Part shown: piece by piece, positions 50,363 through 58,525 of the stretch | Numbering within the stretch: position 1 is the stretch's first letter | Layout of the letters: each line of letters begins with the position of its first letter | Source: Paenibacillus validus NBRC 15382 | Lineage (GTDB): Bacteria; Bacillota; Bacilli; Paenibacillales; NBRC-103111 | Direction of reading: 5' to 3' | NCBI RefSeq assembly: GCF_004000985.1 | Contig: NZ_BIMH01000019.1 | Coordinates: 21,346-85,345, forward strand | DNA length: 64,000 nucleotides | Made by a program: the position numbers and the translations under genes | Notes under the pieces: model-generated | What the model was told of the DNA's origin: nothing | The model's input: only the letters and a program-made list of their open reading frames with translations | Databases searched by the model: none

Positions 50363-51130
50363 ATGGTACCATCGTTATTTTTAGCCCACGGTTCACCGAT
50401 GCTGGCCATCGAGCAAACCGAATACGCCGCATTTCTCGCTCAACTGGCCCAGCGCATCCGTCCGAAAGCTATCGTTATTTTCACCGCGCATTGGGAAACT
50501 GAAGTGACGACGATTTCCTCGTCGGACGACGTATACGACACCATCTACGATTTCTACGGCTTCCCCGACGAACTGTACAAGATTCGTTATTTAGCCAGAG
50601 GCTCCTCCATCGTTGCTGCGAACGTGAAGGAGCGGCTGGAGAAGAACGGCATCGCCGTACAAACCGACACGACGCGCGGCCTCGACCACGGCTCCTGGAC
50701 GCTGCTGCACCGGATGTACCCCGAAGCTGACATACCGGTCGTACAGGTTTCGGTCAATCCGTACACCGCGCCCCGCGAGCAATACCGGATCGGTGAAGCG
50801 CTCCGCGGCCTCGGCGACGAAGACATCCTCGTGATCGGCAGCGGTGTCACCGTGCATAACCTTCGCATCATCAAGTGGGGCCAAACGACACCCGAGCCTT
50901 GGGCTGTCGAATTCGACGAGTGGCTGCTCGGACGCCTGGAGCAAGACGATCAGGAAGCGCTGTTCGACTATGCCGCGCAAGCCCCTCACGCCCGCCTCGC
51001 TGTTCCGCGCGCGGAGCATTTCGTGCCCTTCTACATCGCATGGGGCAGCGGAAATCCGCAAAGAAAGCCGTCGGTCATTCACCGCAGCTACGATTTGGGC
51101 ACGCTCAGTTATTTGAGCCTTGAATTTTAA
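50363..51130 (+). CDS. DODA-type extradiol dioxygenase (YgiD-like)
   Basis: A 255-residue class III extradiol ring-cleavage dioxygenase homologue. Metal and active-site residues are in PSLFLAHGSPMLAIEQ (His), AIVIFTAHWETEV (His), TRGLDHGSWTLLHRMYPEAD (His) and VTVHNLRIIKWG; the C-terminal block is EHFVPFYIAWGSGNP. Such enzymes open catechol-type rings (for example DOPA), which fits control by a quinone-sensing HxlR regulator. ATG at 50363 has AAGGAGG 8 bases upstream. It is cotranscribed with the DoxX gene 21 bp downstream. Confidence 0.9.
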   Translation: MVPSLFLAHGSPMLAIEQTEYAAFLAQLAQRIRPKAIVIFTAHWETEVTTISSSDDVYDTIYDFYGFPDELYKIRYLARGSSIVAANVKERLEKNGIAVQTDTTRGLDHGSWTLLHRMYPEADIPVVQVSVNPYTAPREQYRIGEALRGLGDEDILVIGSGVTVHNLRIIKWGQTTPEPWAVEFDEWLLGRLEQDDQEALFDYAAQAPHARLAVPRAEHFVPFYIAWGSGNPQRKPSVIHRSYDLGTLSYLSLEF

Positions 51131-51151
51131 TCCTAAGGGAGAGAAACAGTC

Positions 51152-51586
51152 ATGAATAGAAATGTCGAAATCGGACAACTCATTTTACGCATAGGCTTGG
51201 GCCTCACCTTCATGATCCACGGTTACTTGAAATTTGCCGGAGGCATCGCCAATGTTTCCGGCTGGTTCGAAAGCATCAGTCTCCCTGGCTTCATGGCCTA
51301 TGTGGTCGCTTTGGTCGAGCTGATCGGCGGCTTCGCGGTGATCCTCGGACTTGGAACCCGAATCATTTCCGCGCTGTTCACGATCATTATGCTGGTCGCC
51401 CTGTTTAAAGTAAAGCTTGCCGCAGGCTTTACGGGCAGTGCTCAAGCGGCCGGATATGAGCTTGAAATCGTACTGCTGGCCATGTCCGCAGCACTTGCCT
51501 TCAGCGGCAGCCAGTTGCTCTCCGTCGAGAGATTGCTCCTGAAAACGATGTTCGGCGATCAGTTCGAAGATCGCCGCGCCGCTTAA
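51152..51586 (+). CDS. DoxX family membrane protein
   Basis: A 144-residue protein with four membrane helices: LILRIGLGLTFMIHGYLKFA, LPGFMAYVVALVELIGGFAV, RIISALFTIIMLVALFKVKL and LEIVLLAMSAALAFSGSQLL. The family pattern R-x-x-x-G-x-x-F-x-x-H-G-x-x-K-F is present. DoxX-like proteins (MhqP, YfiD, CatD) accompany quinone- and thiol-stress dioxygenases. GGGAG lies 11 bases before the ATG. Confidence 0.9.
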   Translation: MNRNVEIGQLILRIGLGLTFMIHGYLKFAGGIANVSGWFESISLPGFMAYVVALVELIGGFAVILGLGTRIISALFTIIMLVALFKVKLAAGFTGSAQAAGYELEIVLLAMSAALAFSGSQLLSVERLLLKTMFGDQFEDRRAA

Positions 51587-51595
51587 GCCAACAGC

Positions 51596-51640
51596 AAATC
51601 CCCGTTCCTGCAGCCTCCGCGCTGACGGATACGGGGATTT
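51596..51640 (+). terminator. Terminator after the dioxygenase-DoxX unit
   Basis: AAATCCCCGT/ACGGGGATTT forms a perfect 10-bp stem with a 25-base loop that can fold further, followed by TTTTTGTG. It also separates this unit from the convergent lia operon end. Confidence 0.8.
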
Positions 51641-51651
51641 TTGTGTGTTTG

Positions 51652-52299
51652 CTATTCCACCAAGCCCTGCTTAAACGCATAGATGGCCGCTTGAGTCCGA
51701 TCCTCGACGCCAAGCTTAGCGAGTATATTCGTCACATGAAACTTCACCGTTTTCACGCCGATGAACAGCTCGTCTGCGACATCCTGGTTCGATTTGCCCG
51801 AAGCGATCAGCCGCAGCACTTCCATCTCGCGATCGGTCAGCTCCTCGTGCGGCATCGCCGCCTGCTTCGGCTGCCGGAACCGGTTCATCAGTTTGGAAGC
51901 GACTTGTGATTCAAGCACCGACTGCCCTTTAACGGCCGACCGGATAGCTTGGGCGATTTCTGCCGCGCGCGACGTTTTGAGCAAATAGCTGAACGCTCCC
52001 GCTTCTATGACCGGATAAATTTTCTCGTCGTCGATAAAGCTCGTCAGCACGATCACTTTACAATCCGGGTGCTGCTCCAGCAGACGGCGCGTCGTTTCGA
52101 TCCCGTCCATCCCTTCCATCACCAAATCCATCAGCACCACATCAGGACGGTATTCGAGCGCCAGCCGAATGCCTTCCTGACCGCTGCTTGCCTCGCCCAC
52201 CACCTCGATATCGTCTTCCGTACCGAGCACGGCCGCTAGCCCGATCCGCACCATCTCATGGTCGTCGACTAGCAGCACTTTAATCGTCGTCTCTTCCAT
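51652..52299 (-). CDS. liaR: LiaR-type two-component response regulator
   Basis: A 215-residue NarL/LuxR response regulator. The receiver has [20 protein letters not shown], the phospho-accepting Asp in [15 protein letters not shown] near 58, Thr in VIVLTSF and Lys in FSYLLKTS. The C-terminal helix-turn-helix is [20 protein letters not shown] then [20 protein letters not shown]. It is the last gene of the lia/psp operon and overlaps the kinase gene by 20 bp. LiaR answers cell-wall antibiotics and envelope damage in Bacillales and would bind the box found upstream of the first gene. Confidence 0.92.
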   Translation of the reverse strand: MEETTIKVLLVDDHEMVRIGLAAVLGTEDDIEVVGEASSGQEGIRLALEYRPDVVLMDLVMEGMDGIETTRRLLEQHPDCKVIVLTSFIDDEKIYPVIEAGAFSYLLKTSRAAEIAQAIRSAVKGQSVLESQVASKLMNRFRQPKQAAMPHEELTDREMEVLRLIASGKSNQDVADELFIGVKTVKFHVTNILAKLGVEDRTQAAIYAFKQGLVE

Positions 52300-53356
52300 T
52301 CTGAGTCCCTCCCTCCGCCATAATCGGAATTCTGATCTCGATCCGCGTGCCTTTGCCCGGCGCCGTCAATAAATTCATCGAGCCGCCGATTTCGTTCACG
52401 CGTTCATTCATCGTAACTATACCATAGGACGCTTGCTTCCTCATATCCAAATCGAAGCCGACGCCATTATCCCGGATCAGCAGCCGCACCGCATCGGCGG
52501 AAGGCTGCGTGAGCCGTACTTCAAGCTTCGTCGCCTTCGAGTGGCGCAGCGCATTCGACATCGCTTCCTGGGCGATCCGGAACAGATGGTCCTCGATGCC
52601 CTTGGGCAGCTTAATATCGTCCGACAGCTCCCAATCCATCTCCATCGGCACTTTCGCCGCGAGCTCCTGCATCAGCTCGACCAGTCCCTCCGACAAGCGC
52701 TTGCCCTCCAGGTGAACGGGCCGCAAATGCAGCAGCAGCGCGCGCATCTCCGATTGGGCAACCGACGCCATCTCTTCAATAAGATGGATCTGCCGCTGCG
52801 CTTTGTCGAAATCTTTATCCAGCGTCCGCCCGACCGCCGTCGCCGTCATCGAGATTGCGAACAGCTGCTGGCTGACCGCATCGTGCAGTTCGCGTGCCAG
52901 CCTCTGCCTTTCCTCGACGATAGCCGAATATTTAGCCTTTTGCGCCAATTGGGCGTTGTTGTTGGACAGCCGCTGCAGCGAAGAGACCTGCTCTTCCCAT
53001 TTCTTCGTTATTTGATTAAGCTGCTCCCCGAGGCGTCCGATCTCGTCCTCGCCTAACGGCGGCACCGCGCGGCTCAAGTTTCCTTTTTCCAGCAGCAGCA
53101 TCACTTCCCGAAGCTGTTCGAGCCTGCGGTTGATACGCGTAGAGTACCACAGCCCGTAAGAGCCGCCGAGGATGATCGTAATGGAGATCAACGTCAAACT
53201 GAGGCTCACGCCTTCTTTCCACGACTCAAAAGGACGAATATACCCGTTCGCCTGGAGAAAGTACACGATAACGGCAAACAAAATAAGGCTGAGCCCGATG
53301 GACTCCGCCATACTTCGCCATATCATGTTGGTCAGACGTTTCTCATGTCCGTCCAT
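52280..53356 (-). CDS. liaS: LiaS-type sensor histidine kinase
   Basis: A 358-residue NarL-class kinase. Two membrane helices with a very short outside loop ([20 protein letters not shown] and [20 protein letters not shown]) make it an intramembrane-sensing kinase. A HAMP linker ([20 protein letters not shown]) and coiled region lead to the HisKA_3 site [20 protein letters not shown] (His near 156) and the ATPase domain with [20 protein letters not shown] (N box) and [14 protein letters not shown] (G1). GGAGG is 7 bases before the ATG. It is cotranscribed after liaF, whose product holds the kinase off in other Bacillales. Confidence 0.92.
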   Translation of the reverse strand: MDGHEKRLTNMIWRSMAESIGLSLILFAVIVYFLQANGYIRPFESWKEGVSLSLTLISITIILGGSYGLWYSTRINRRLEQLREVMLLLEKGNLSRAVPPLGEDEIGRLGEQLNQITKKWEEQVSSLQRLSNNNAQLAQKAKYSAIVEERQRLARELHDAVSQQLFAISMTATAVGRTLDKDFDKAQRQIHLIEEMASVAQSEMRALLLHLRPVHLEGKRLSEGLVELMQELAAKVPMEMDWELSDDIKLPKGIEDHLFRIAQEAMSNALRHSKATKLEVRLTQPSADAVRLLIRDNGVGFDLDMRKQASYGIVTMNERVNEIGGSMNLLTAPGKGTRIEIRIPIMAEGGTQNGRDDD

Positions 53357-53371
53357 GCCGCTTCCTCCACG

Positions 53372-54022
53372 CTACACGATTTTGATATCGATATCCGCAA
53401 TAACATAAGACATTTCGATCTTCACTTGACGATCCGCCGTCCAATAGTTCGGCGACTGCCATACGAGCTTGTTCAGCACGCCCGCTTCCTTATCATACCC
53501 GATGCTCGTTTGACCGAAAAGCACAGAAGCCGTCACGGATAACCCGACATCCTCCGGCACGATGAAATCGATGTCCCCGATCACGCCCTGCAGGACGATG
53601 GTCGTCTCCTTCTGCTCGGGTATCGCATACGTCAAATCCATATGAATCTCGCCAAGCACGTTCCAAATCGACATATCGCGCAGCATCCAGGGATCTCGGC
53701 CCCAACGAATGCTGTCGATGATGCTTTGCTTCCGGTAATGACGATCGTCCCGGTCTATCTTTCGTGATTTGTGATAAAAAAATCCTAGAGAAATCAGCAC
53801 GACCGCAATCACGAGCGGCATATTTCCGCCCAAGAGCAGCAGCAGGCCGATAATCATCAGCACATACCCTTTGCGCCCGGTTCCCGAACGAACTTTATAC
53901 ACGCCGAATAACAGTAAAAAGAGGGCGACCACCGTGATGAAGCTCATGTGATCGTGCGCCAACAAAAAAATGCCCGCTCCGATCAAAACGAGTGCGATAT
54001 TGCGGTTTCGTTTACGGTACAT
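53372..54022 (-). CDS. liaF: LiaF-type membrane inhibitor protein
   Basis: A 216-residue protein with an N-terminal four-helix membrane half (NIALVLIGAGIFLLAHDHMS, VVALFLLLFGVYKV, YVLMIIGLLLLLGG, PLVIAVVLISLGFFYH) and a C-terminal soluble LiaF domain (DMSIWNVLGEIHMDLTYAIP, TIVLQGVIGDIDFIVPEDVG, TASVLFGQTSIGYDKEAGVL, VKIEMSYVIADIDIKIV). LiaF represses LiaS signalling. ATG at 54022 has AAAGGGGG upstream; the open frame extends to 54118 without a ribosome site. An intercistronic hairpin precedes it. Confidence 0.9.
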   Translation of the reverse strand: MYRKRNRNIALVLIGAGIFLLAHDHMSFITVVALFLLLFGVYKVRSGTGRKGYVLMIIGLLLLLGGNMPLVIAVVLISLGFFYHKSRKIDRDDRHYRKQSIIDSIRWGRDPWMLRDMSIWNVLGEIHMDLTYAIPEQKETTIVLQGVIGDIDFIVPEDVGLSVTASVLFGQTSIGYDKEAGVLNKLVWQSPNYWTADRQVKIEMSYVIADIDIKIV

Positions 54023-54064
54023 GTGCGCCGCCCCCTTTCGTCGGTCTAGTTGATAGCGTGAAAC

Positions 54065-54104
54065 AAAAGCCATAGCGGCTGCATAATGGCCCTCCATGGC
54101 TTTT
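54065..54104 (-). terminator. Internal hairpin/attenuator between pspA and liaF
   Basis: AAAAGCCAT/ATGGCTTTT is a perfect 9-bp stem in the 148-bp gap; on the minus strand it ends in TTTTGTTT. Partial termination here would make much more PspA than LiaFSR. Confidence 0.65.
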
Positions 54105-54170
54105 GCCCTACCTAGCATATCATAACTGCCGGGTTCGCTCCACTAGCATTTTCACGGCTGCTGCGAATGC

Positions 54171-54869
54171 TTATTTAGGCTCGGAAGAAATTTTTTCTTT
54201 CAGAAGGTTCAACTGCTCGTCGAGCTTTTGCTGTTTCGCCGGATCGACGTTCGCGCCAAGACCGTAAGCCGAACCCGTATAAGAGGCCGTGCCGACAAAA
54301 GGCTTGCGTGCGATCTCCGCCTCCACTTCGAGCGTCATGATTTTCTCTTCCATGCGGCGGAAGCCCTTCACGGCACTGCCGCCTTCGATAACGTTGTTCG
54401 CCGTCACTTCGGCCATTTGCTTCTTAGCCTTGGCCAGCTGTGCGCGGGAAATCAGCTCGCTGCGCTTGTTGCGCATTTGATAGAACGAATCTTTCATTTC
54501 ATGCAGCTGTTGTACCAGCTCGGCCGCTTGCCCCTTGGCCTGCTCATGCAGCTCGGTGTATTCGGTAATTTTCCCTTCGTGATACAGCTTTTGTTCGAGT
54601 GCTTGGCGTGCCGCCAGCTCCTGATCGTTCTTGAGCGCTTCCTTCGCTTGCGCTTCGAATTGCGCCGTCAGACGAACCGCTTCATCCAGACGTTCCTTCA
54701 GCTTACGTTCACTGGCGATTTGACGGGCGACCGTCACTTCGGCCTGTGCGATTTCCTCTTCCATGTCGCGGATATATTGGTTCAGCATAATGATCGGATC
54801 TTCGACCTTATCCAACAGCTCGTGCAGCGACGCTTTCGTCATATCTTTAATTCTGGAAAATACTCCCAT
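54171..54869 (-). CDS. pspA: PspA/IM30 family envelope-stress protein (LiaH-like)
   Basis: A 232-residue, almost fully helical ESCRT-III-like protein that assembles on damaged membranes. It starts [20 protein letters not shown] then [20 protein letters not shown], the family signature with the amphipathic helix, followed by long coiled coils ([40 protein letters not shown]). AAAGGAG lies 9 bases before the ATG. The stop-to-start spacing with the upstream pspC gene is 2 bp. It is one of two PspA proteins in this operon and is closest to B. subtilis LiaH/PspA in its N-terminus. Confidence 0.93.
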   Translation of the reverse strand: MGVFSRIKDMTKASLHELLDKVEDPIIMLNQYIRDMEEEIAQAEVTVARQIASERKLKERLDEAVRLTAQFEAQAKEALKNDQELAARQALEQKLYHEGKITEYTELHEQAKGQAAELVQQLHEMKDSFYQMRNKRSELISRAQLAKAKKQMAEVTANNVIEGGSAVKGFRRMEEKIMTLEVEAEIARKPFVGTASYTGSAYGLGANVDPAKQQKLDEQLNLLKEKISSEPK

Positions 54870-54871
54870 GA

Positions 54872-55399
54872 TTATATCTCTCCTTTAGTTTGGTTTTGTT
54901 GTTGTTTTTCGTATTGCGCGACTTTGGCGCGGAGTTCTTCAATTTCTTTCCACATCGCTTTTTTCTCGATGTCTTTCATCATATCGTCAAGGTCGCTGCC
55001 GGCCGTGCCCGCCGCTTGCGCTTGGCTTGCCGCATACTCGGCTTCGTAACCTCCCGCTTGCTGCGGGCTGCCCCAGCCGTAACGCTGCGCTTTACGGTAG
55101 TGCCTCTCGGCGCGCTTCCAATCTTTCCAGCTGCAAAATTGATGATCCCACTTGCCGCCATACGGATTCGCCCCTCCGCCGTAGCCGGGACCTGGACCGT
55201 GAGGCCCGCCGTGCCAAGGCTCGCTCGGGATCACCAGCGCCGCCAATACATAGATAGCGATGACGACTCCGCCGGAGAACAGCGTCGTGATGACCACCAG
55301 GAGACGAAGCAGCGTCGCATCGAATCCCAGCGTTTCTGCAAGACCTCCGCATAAGCCGGTAATCTTACGATCGGTTCGGGAACGGTATAATTTCGTCAT
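54872..55399 (-). CDS. PspC domain protein
   Basis: A 175-residue protein. The N-terminal PspC domain is [40 protein letters not shown] and [17 protein letters not shown], with one or two membrane segments. A long Gly/Pro/Tyr-rich linker ([20 protein letters not shown]) and a C-terminal coiled coil ([20 protein letters not shown]) follow. The coiled coil could bind either neighbouring PspA protein. The ATG overlaps the stop of the upstream pspA2 gene (ATGA), so they are translationally coupled. Confidence 0.9.
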   Translation of the reverse strand: MTKLYRSRTDRKITGLCGGLAETLGFDATLLRLLVVITTLFSGGVVIAIYVLAALVIPSEPWHGGPHGPGPGYGGGANPYGGKWDHQFCSWKDWKRAERHYRKAQRYGWGSPQQAGGYEAEYAASQAQAAGTAGSDLDDMMKDIEKKAMWKEIEELRAKVAQYEKQQQNQTKGEI

Positions 55400-56076
55400 G
55401 GTCGATTCCAGCCCTCCTGTTGCAGTTTACTGCGAAGTTTTGCGAGTTCTTGGTCCAGCGCTTGCGAAGCGGCGCCGCTGGCGGCAGTCCATGCGTCACG
55501 GACATGGCCGCGAACCTCGCGAAGCGTTCTCGCCGTCAGTTCCATGTCGGATACGCGCTCTTCCAATCGTTCGAACATGCGTGGCGACGGTCCTGCGCCC
55601 ATCGAACGCATTCGTTCGTTCATGCGCTGCTGCAGCCGGACAGATTCCAGTCTGGCGATATAATAGCTCCGTTTCGATGCGATTTCATCGAAATCGGCTT
55701 TTAATTGCTGCACTTGCTCCTCGAGCTCGACGATGCCCAGTTTGCTTTGCTCATACAAGGCTTTGTACTGCGCCGCTTTCTCTTCCTGCGCCATCTTCTC
55801 CTGCAGCGCCATCCGGGCGACTTCATCCTCGCCGGCACGCAGCGCCAGCATCGCTTGCTGCTCGCGTCGCTCCTTCAGCTGCTCGGCTGCCGCGTACTGA
55901 TGGCGGAGCGACGCGGCGTGGCTTAAACATTGCTGCAGCAGCTTCTCCGATTCGCGGATCTGCTCCGACTGCGAAGCCAAATATTTATCGATCAAGCGAA
56001 CCGGGTCTTCCGAATTTTCCAGCATCTCATTGAAATGGGCGACCGTGATGTCACGGAATCGTTTGCCTAAACTCAT
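55396..56076 (-). CDS. Second PspA/IM30 family protein
   Basis: A 226-residue paralogue of PspA: MSLGKRFRDITVAHFNEMLE then NSEDPVRLIDKYLASQSEQI is the same N-terminal signature, and the rest is coiled coil (AAAEQLKERREQQAMLALRA, VELEEQVQQLKADFDEIASK). It is more divergent than the gene at 54171. The start at ATG 56076 is preferred over the 56091 codon. Two different PspA proteins with a PspC between them suggest hetero-oligomer formation. Confidence 0.9.
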   Translation of the reverse strand: MSLGKRFRDITVAHFNEMLENSEDPVRLIDKYLASQSEQIRESEKLLQQCLSHAASLRHQYAAAEQLKERREQQAMLALRAGEDEVARMALQEKMAQEEKAAQYKALYEQSKLGIVELEEQVQQLKADFDEIASKRSYYIARLESVRLQQRMNERMRSMGAGPSPRMFERLEERVSDMELTARTLREVRGHVRDAWTAASGAASQALDQELAKLRSKLQQEGWNRP

Positions 56077-56118
56077 GCTTCGTTCAACCACCTTTTCTTC
56101 CAGGATTCGTTATGTGTG

Positions 56119-56421
56119 TTAGTAAACCGATTTTTTGCAGCGCAGCATCGAGACACCGTAACCGATCAATCCGATCGCCACCAGCAATCCGATCAATCCG
56201 GACAGCTTGCCGAGCAGAATCAAACCGCCGATACCGATCAAGATCCAGCCGATAATGCTCTTACCGTTCTTCAGTCCGACGAATCCGAGGCCGACCATAG
56301 CTGCGGGGAATAGGATGCTCATGACATGATGCCCGATGTGAAAACCCGTCTTGTTCAGCAGGATCAGCGCTCCGAAGAAAATCAACAGCACCGCGAGTCC
56401 GGTATGTTTATTCATTCTCAT
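56119..56421 (-). CDS. LiaI/LiaF-like transmembrane protein (DUF5668 type)
   Basis: A 100-residue protein with four hydrophobic segments (TGLAVLLIFFGALILLNKTG, HHVMSILFPAAMVGLGFVGL, SIIGWILIGIGGLILLGKLS, GLIGLLVAIGLIGYGVSMLR) and a basic tail. It matches the LiaF N-terminal-like membrane domain found in LiaI-type anchors. LiaI recruits PspA/LiaH to the membrane in B. subtilis, so an anchor role for one or both PspA proteins is likely. GGCGGTG is about 10 bases before the ATG. It is the first gene of the operon, behind a LiaR-box candidate. Confidence 0.8.
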   Translation of the reverse strand: MRMNKHTGLAVLLIFFGALILLNKTGFHIGHHVMSILFPAAMVGLGFVGLKNGKSIIGWILIGIGGLILLGKLSGLIGLLVAIGLIGYGVSMLRCKKSVY

Positions 56422-56469
56422 GAATTCGTTTCACCGCCTTTCGTTTGTTTCTCGTTTGCTTATGTCTTT

Positions 56470-56538
56470 ATTCTAGGGAAAAACCGCTCCACCCAAAACG
56501 AACCAGCGGCGGGTTTTGAAACTCGACTAAAGTCCAGT
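56470..56538 (-). promoter_or_regulatory. lia operon promoter with candidate LiaR box
   Basis: ACTCGACTAAAGTCCAGT (56521-56538) is an 18-bp near-perfect palindrome with core GACTAAAGTC, in line with the ACT-N-AGT type sites of LiaR/VraR regulators as I recall them. A -10 candidate TAGAAT (minus strand, 56470-56475) has a weak -35, typical of an activated promoter. The box is about 100 bp upstream of the first gene. Confidence 0.6.
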
Positions 56539-56576
56539 GAACTGCCCGACTGGCGGATTCGGCAGCCGCAACTAAA

Positions 56577-56611
56577 AAACCTCAGCATCCCCAATAAGGG
56601 TGCTGAGGTTT
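56577..56611 (-). terminator. Terminator of the Eis-type acetyltransferase gene
   Basis: AAACCTCAGCA/TGCTGAGGTTT is an 11-bp stem extended by CCC/GGG; the minus-strand copy is followed by six T. It is 4 bp after the stop. Confidence 0.85.
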
Positions 56612-56614
56612 CAT

Positions 56615-57802
56615 TTAAAAGTAATCCGCCAAATACACCGGGCGCGGCGGAATAAGCCGTTCCAGCGTTTCCACCGCTTCCGCCGTGCCCTGCAGCCTGC
56701 CGATCTCATGCAATAAGGCCGGGCGCCGGTAACCGAGCATCAGCACAGCCAGCGTTTGAATGCTGCAGGACGCGAACGGGAGGCATCCTGACGACGCGCT
56801 GTCCGCTTCCCGCACGACAGCCGTCCCGGACTCGTCCACAGAGAGCCGCCACACCCCGTTGTTCCACGCGGCATGCGTGTCCTCGACGCGCAGCAGCAGT
56901 GTGCTTTCCACACCGGAGGCGAACGGAAATTTTGCCAAAAACGCGGGCACATCGACGATTCTGGCCATAAATGTAGGCGAGAGCTCCTGCTTGATGCGCG
57001 GATGGTCGAGCAGGAACGCCAGATCGTCCTCGGCCGGAGCTGACAGCGTGAGACGATCGATCATCGAATCGTGATCGGCCAGAAACCGCCATAGCGCCGT
57101 CCGAGCTTGGTGATCGAGATATACAAGCTCGTGCACCTTCAATACCCGCTCCTTCACCTGATACATCACATATCCTGCAGCACGCCCCGAAGAGTCGTAG
57201 TACACGGCTGCCGTCCCCGGCTTATTTCGGAATACGCGATGCTCCCACCAGCCCTCCTCCCGGACCAGCATCCCGTTGTATCGCTCGGCATAGGCTGTGT
57301 ACACCGGCTCCAACAGCTCACGCTGCCCGCCGGTACGTACGATCTTCCCTGTGCCGGCCGGCCAATGGGGGAGCAGCGCTGCCGGGATATCGTATATTTT
57401 CTGCTCCGCGCACATTTCCCAGCCGAACTTCCGGTAGAAAGGGAATTGAAACGGGTATAGGAACGACAGTGTCTGTCCCTGTTCCTTCATGGTCATCAAC
57501 GCATGCGCCAGCAGCTTCGTCACAAGCCCGCCCCGCCGGTACTCCGGCCAAGTGGCAACGCCTGCGATGCCGCCCAGGGCGAATTTCTTGCCATGCATCC
57601 AGGTTTCGAAGCCGTGGATCGTCAGCTTGGCCGCCAAGCGGCCATCCACATAAGCGCCCCACAGCTCCTCGGTGCGCATCAAAGCTTCGCGATGATAACG
57701 GTCTTCCTCTGTCAGTACATACTGAAAAGCGAAAGCAGACAAATCCATCGACTCTTGAAACTGCTCCTTGGGGATATTGCGAATCACCGGCTGTTCACTC
57801 AT
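56615..57802 (-). CDS. Eis-like GNAT N-acetyltransferase with SCP2-type C-terminal domain
   Basis: A 395-residue protein with three domains. The N-terminal GNAT has ALGGIAGVATWPEYRRGGLV then TKLLAHALMTMKEQGQTLSF and LYPFQFPFYRKFGWEMC, the Eis signature with the acetyl-CoA loop. A second degenerate GNAT fold follows (VREEGWWEHRVFRNKPGTAA, AAGYVMYQVKERVLKVHELV). The C-terminal sterol-carrier-like domain ends LMLGYRRPALLHEIGRLQG and the terminal carboxylate needed for catalysis. Eis enzymes acetylate aminoglycosides or lysines; the substrate here is unknown. ATG at 57802 follows AAAGG by 10 bases. Confidence 0.88.
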   Translation of the reverse strand: MSEQPVIRNIPKEQFQESMDLSAFAFQYVLTEEDRYHREALMRTEELWGAYVDGRLAAKLTIHGFETWMHGKKFALGGIAGVATWPEYRRGGLVTKLLAHALMTMKEQGQTLSFLYPFQFPFYRKFGWEMCAEQKIYDIPAALLPHWPAGTGKIVRTGGQRELLEPVYTAYAERYNGMLVREEGWWEHRVFRNKPGTAAVYYDSSGRAAGYVMYQVKERVLKVHELVYLDHQARTALWRFLADHDSMIDRLTLSAPAEDDLAFLLDHPRIKQELSPTFMARIVDVPAFLAKFPFASGVESTLLLRVEDTHAAWNNGVWRLSVDESGTAVVREADSASSGCLPFASCSIQTLAVLMLGYRRPALLHEIGRLQGTAEAVETLERLIPPRPVYLADYF

Positions 57803-58249
57803 CGCACAACTACCTTTCTTTTCCTCGTCGTCTCTACTTTTTAACCCGGCTGCAAAAAACGCATTCCAGTCCGGCTGATTGCCTCGCGGCCGAGCGTTCT
57901 CCCGCTTGCTGTACGTTCGGTCCATCCGTTTCATGCAATCTTGAAAACTCATTTTCTCGCTTTATCGAGGCAATCCTCATATACTTGCGTCTTGCGTATG
58001 CGCCTAAGTAAAAGACAAAAGACATGCTGCTGCCATTGTAACCCAGAATATCGGGAAATTCCATGTTTCTACCATGAATAAAATGCTAGTCAATTGGATG
58101 TAAATCAGTAGCAGCGAGCTTTGAGCGAGCATCTCCGGCCCTGTTCTCCCGCGGAATTAACTGTTTTTTTCCTGTCTCGGTCATAAGTCCATACCAAAAT
58201 TATATAAAGGCCATATAGTATAATATGACTTCTGAAAGGGGGATGTCAC
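57803..58249. other. Gene-free stretch upstream of the YjcZ-like gene
   Basis: No convincing gene is seen in these 447 bases; short open frames here lack ribosome sites. It holds the 5' region of the minus-strand Eis-type gene and, at its right end, the promoter of the miniprotein at 58250. Confidence 0.5.
58212..58220 (+). promoter_or_regulatory. Possible sporulation sigma factor -10 element
   Basis: CATATAGTA matches the CATANNNTA -10 pattern of mother-cell sigma factors (sigma-E/sigma-K) and overlaps a TATAAT. The spacing to any -35 is not ideal. It lies 30 bp before the miniprotein start. Confidence 0.3.
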
Positions 58250-58339
58250 ATGAGCGCTGTCGGATTTTTTACAACAACTGGTGTAATTCTTGTATTGTTC
58301 ATCTTGCTCGTAATTGTTTTACGTGCACTCATCATCTAA
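58250..58339 (+). CDS. YjcZ-like sporulation miniprotein
   Basis: ATG at 58250, 7 bases after AAAGGGGG, encodes a 29-residue protein: MSAVGFFTTTGVILVLFILL then VIVLRALII. One membrane helix with the FxLIVVLFILLIIV-like pattern places it near the YjcZ/YhzF family of tiny sporulation proteins. It lacks the Gly/Tyr-rich N-terminus of typical members, so the family call is tentative. A strong terminator 14 bp after the stop confirms a single-gene unit. Confidence 0.65.
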   Translation: MSAVGFFTTTGVILVLFILLVIVLRALII

Positions 58340-58352
58340 TCTCTTAATGCCG

Positions 58353-58396
58353 AAAAACCCCCTGTAAAGCTACTAAGTAGCTTTCAGGGGGTTTTT
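58353..58396 (+). terminator. Strong terminator after the miniprotein gene
   Basis: AAAAACCCCCTG-AAAGCTA pairs with TAGCTTT-CAGGGGGTTTTT with one bulge. It is T5-tailed. Confidence 0.9.
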
Positions 58397-58525
58397 CATG
58401 TATAAGGGCCACCCTCCGATTTGCGGCATGCGGCGTCCCGTCGGCTTATGAGTTCGCTTGTCGCTCAAGAGCGCCTTCGAAGCATGCAAAAAGGCTCGAA
58501 CCTTCACGGGTCCAAGCCTTCGGAA

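Noticed and set aside
54228..55049. 273-codon plus-strand frame antisense to pspA and pspC
   Set aside because: Crosses two real genes on the opposite strand, has no ribosome site and shows a Cys/Phe/Leu-rich shadow composition.
55260..56033. 257-codon plus-strand frame antisense to the second pspA gene
   Set aside because: Arg/Pro/Ala-rich shadow without a start signal.
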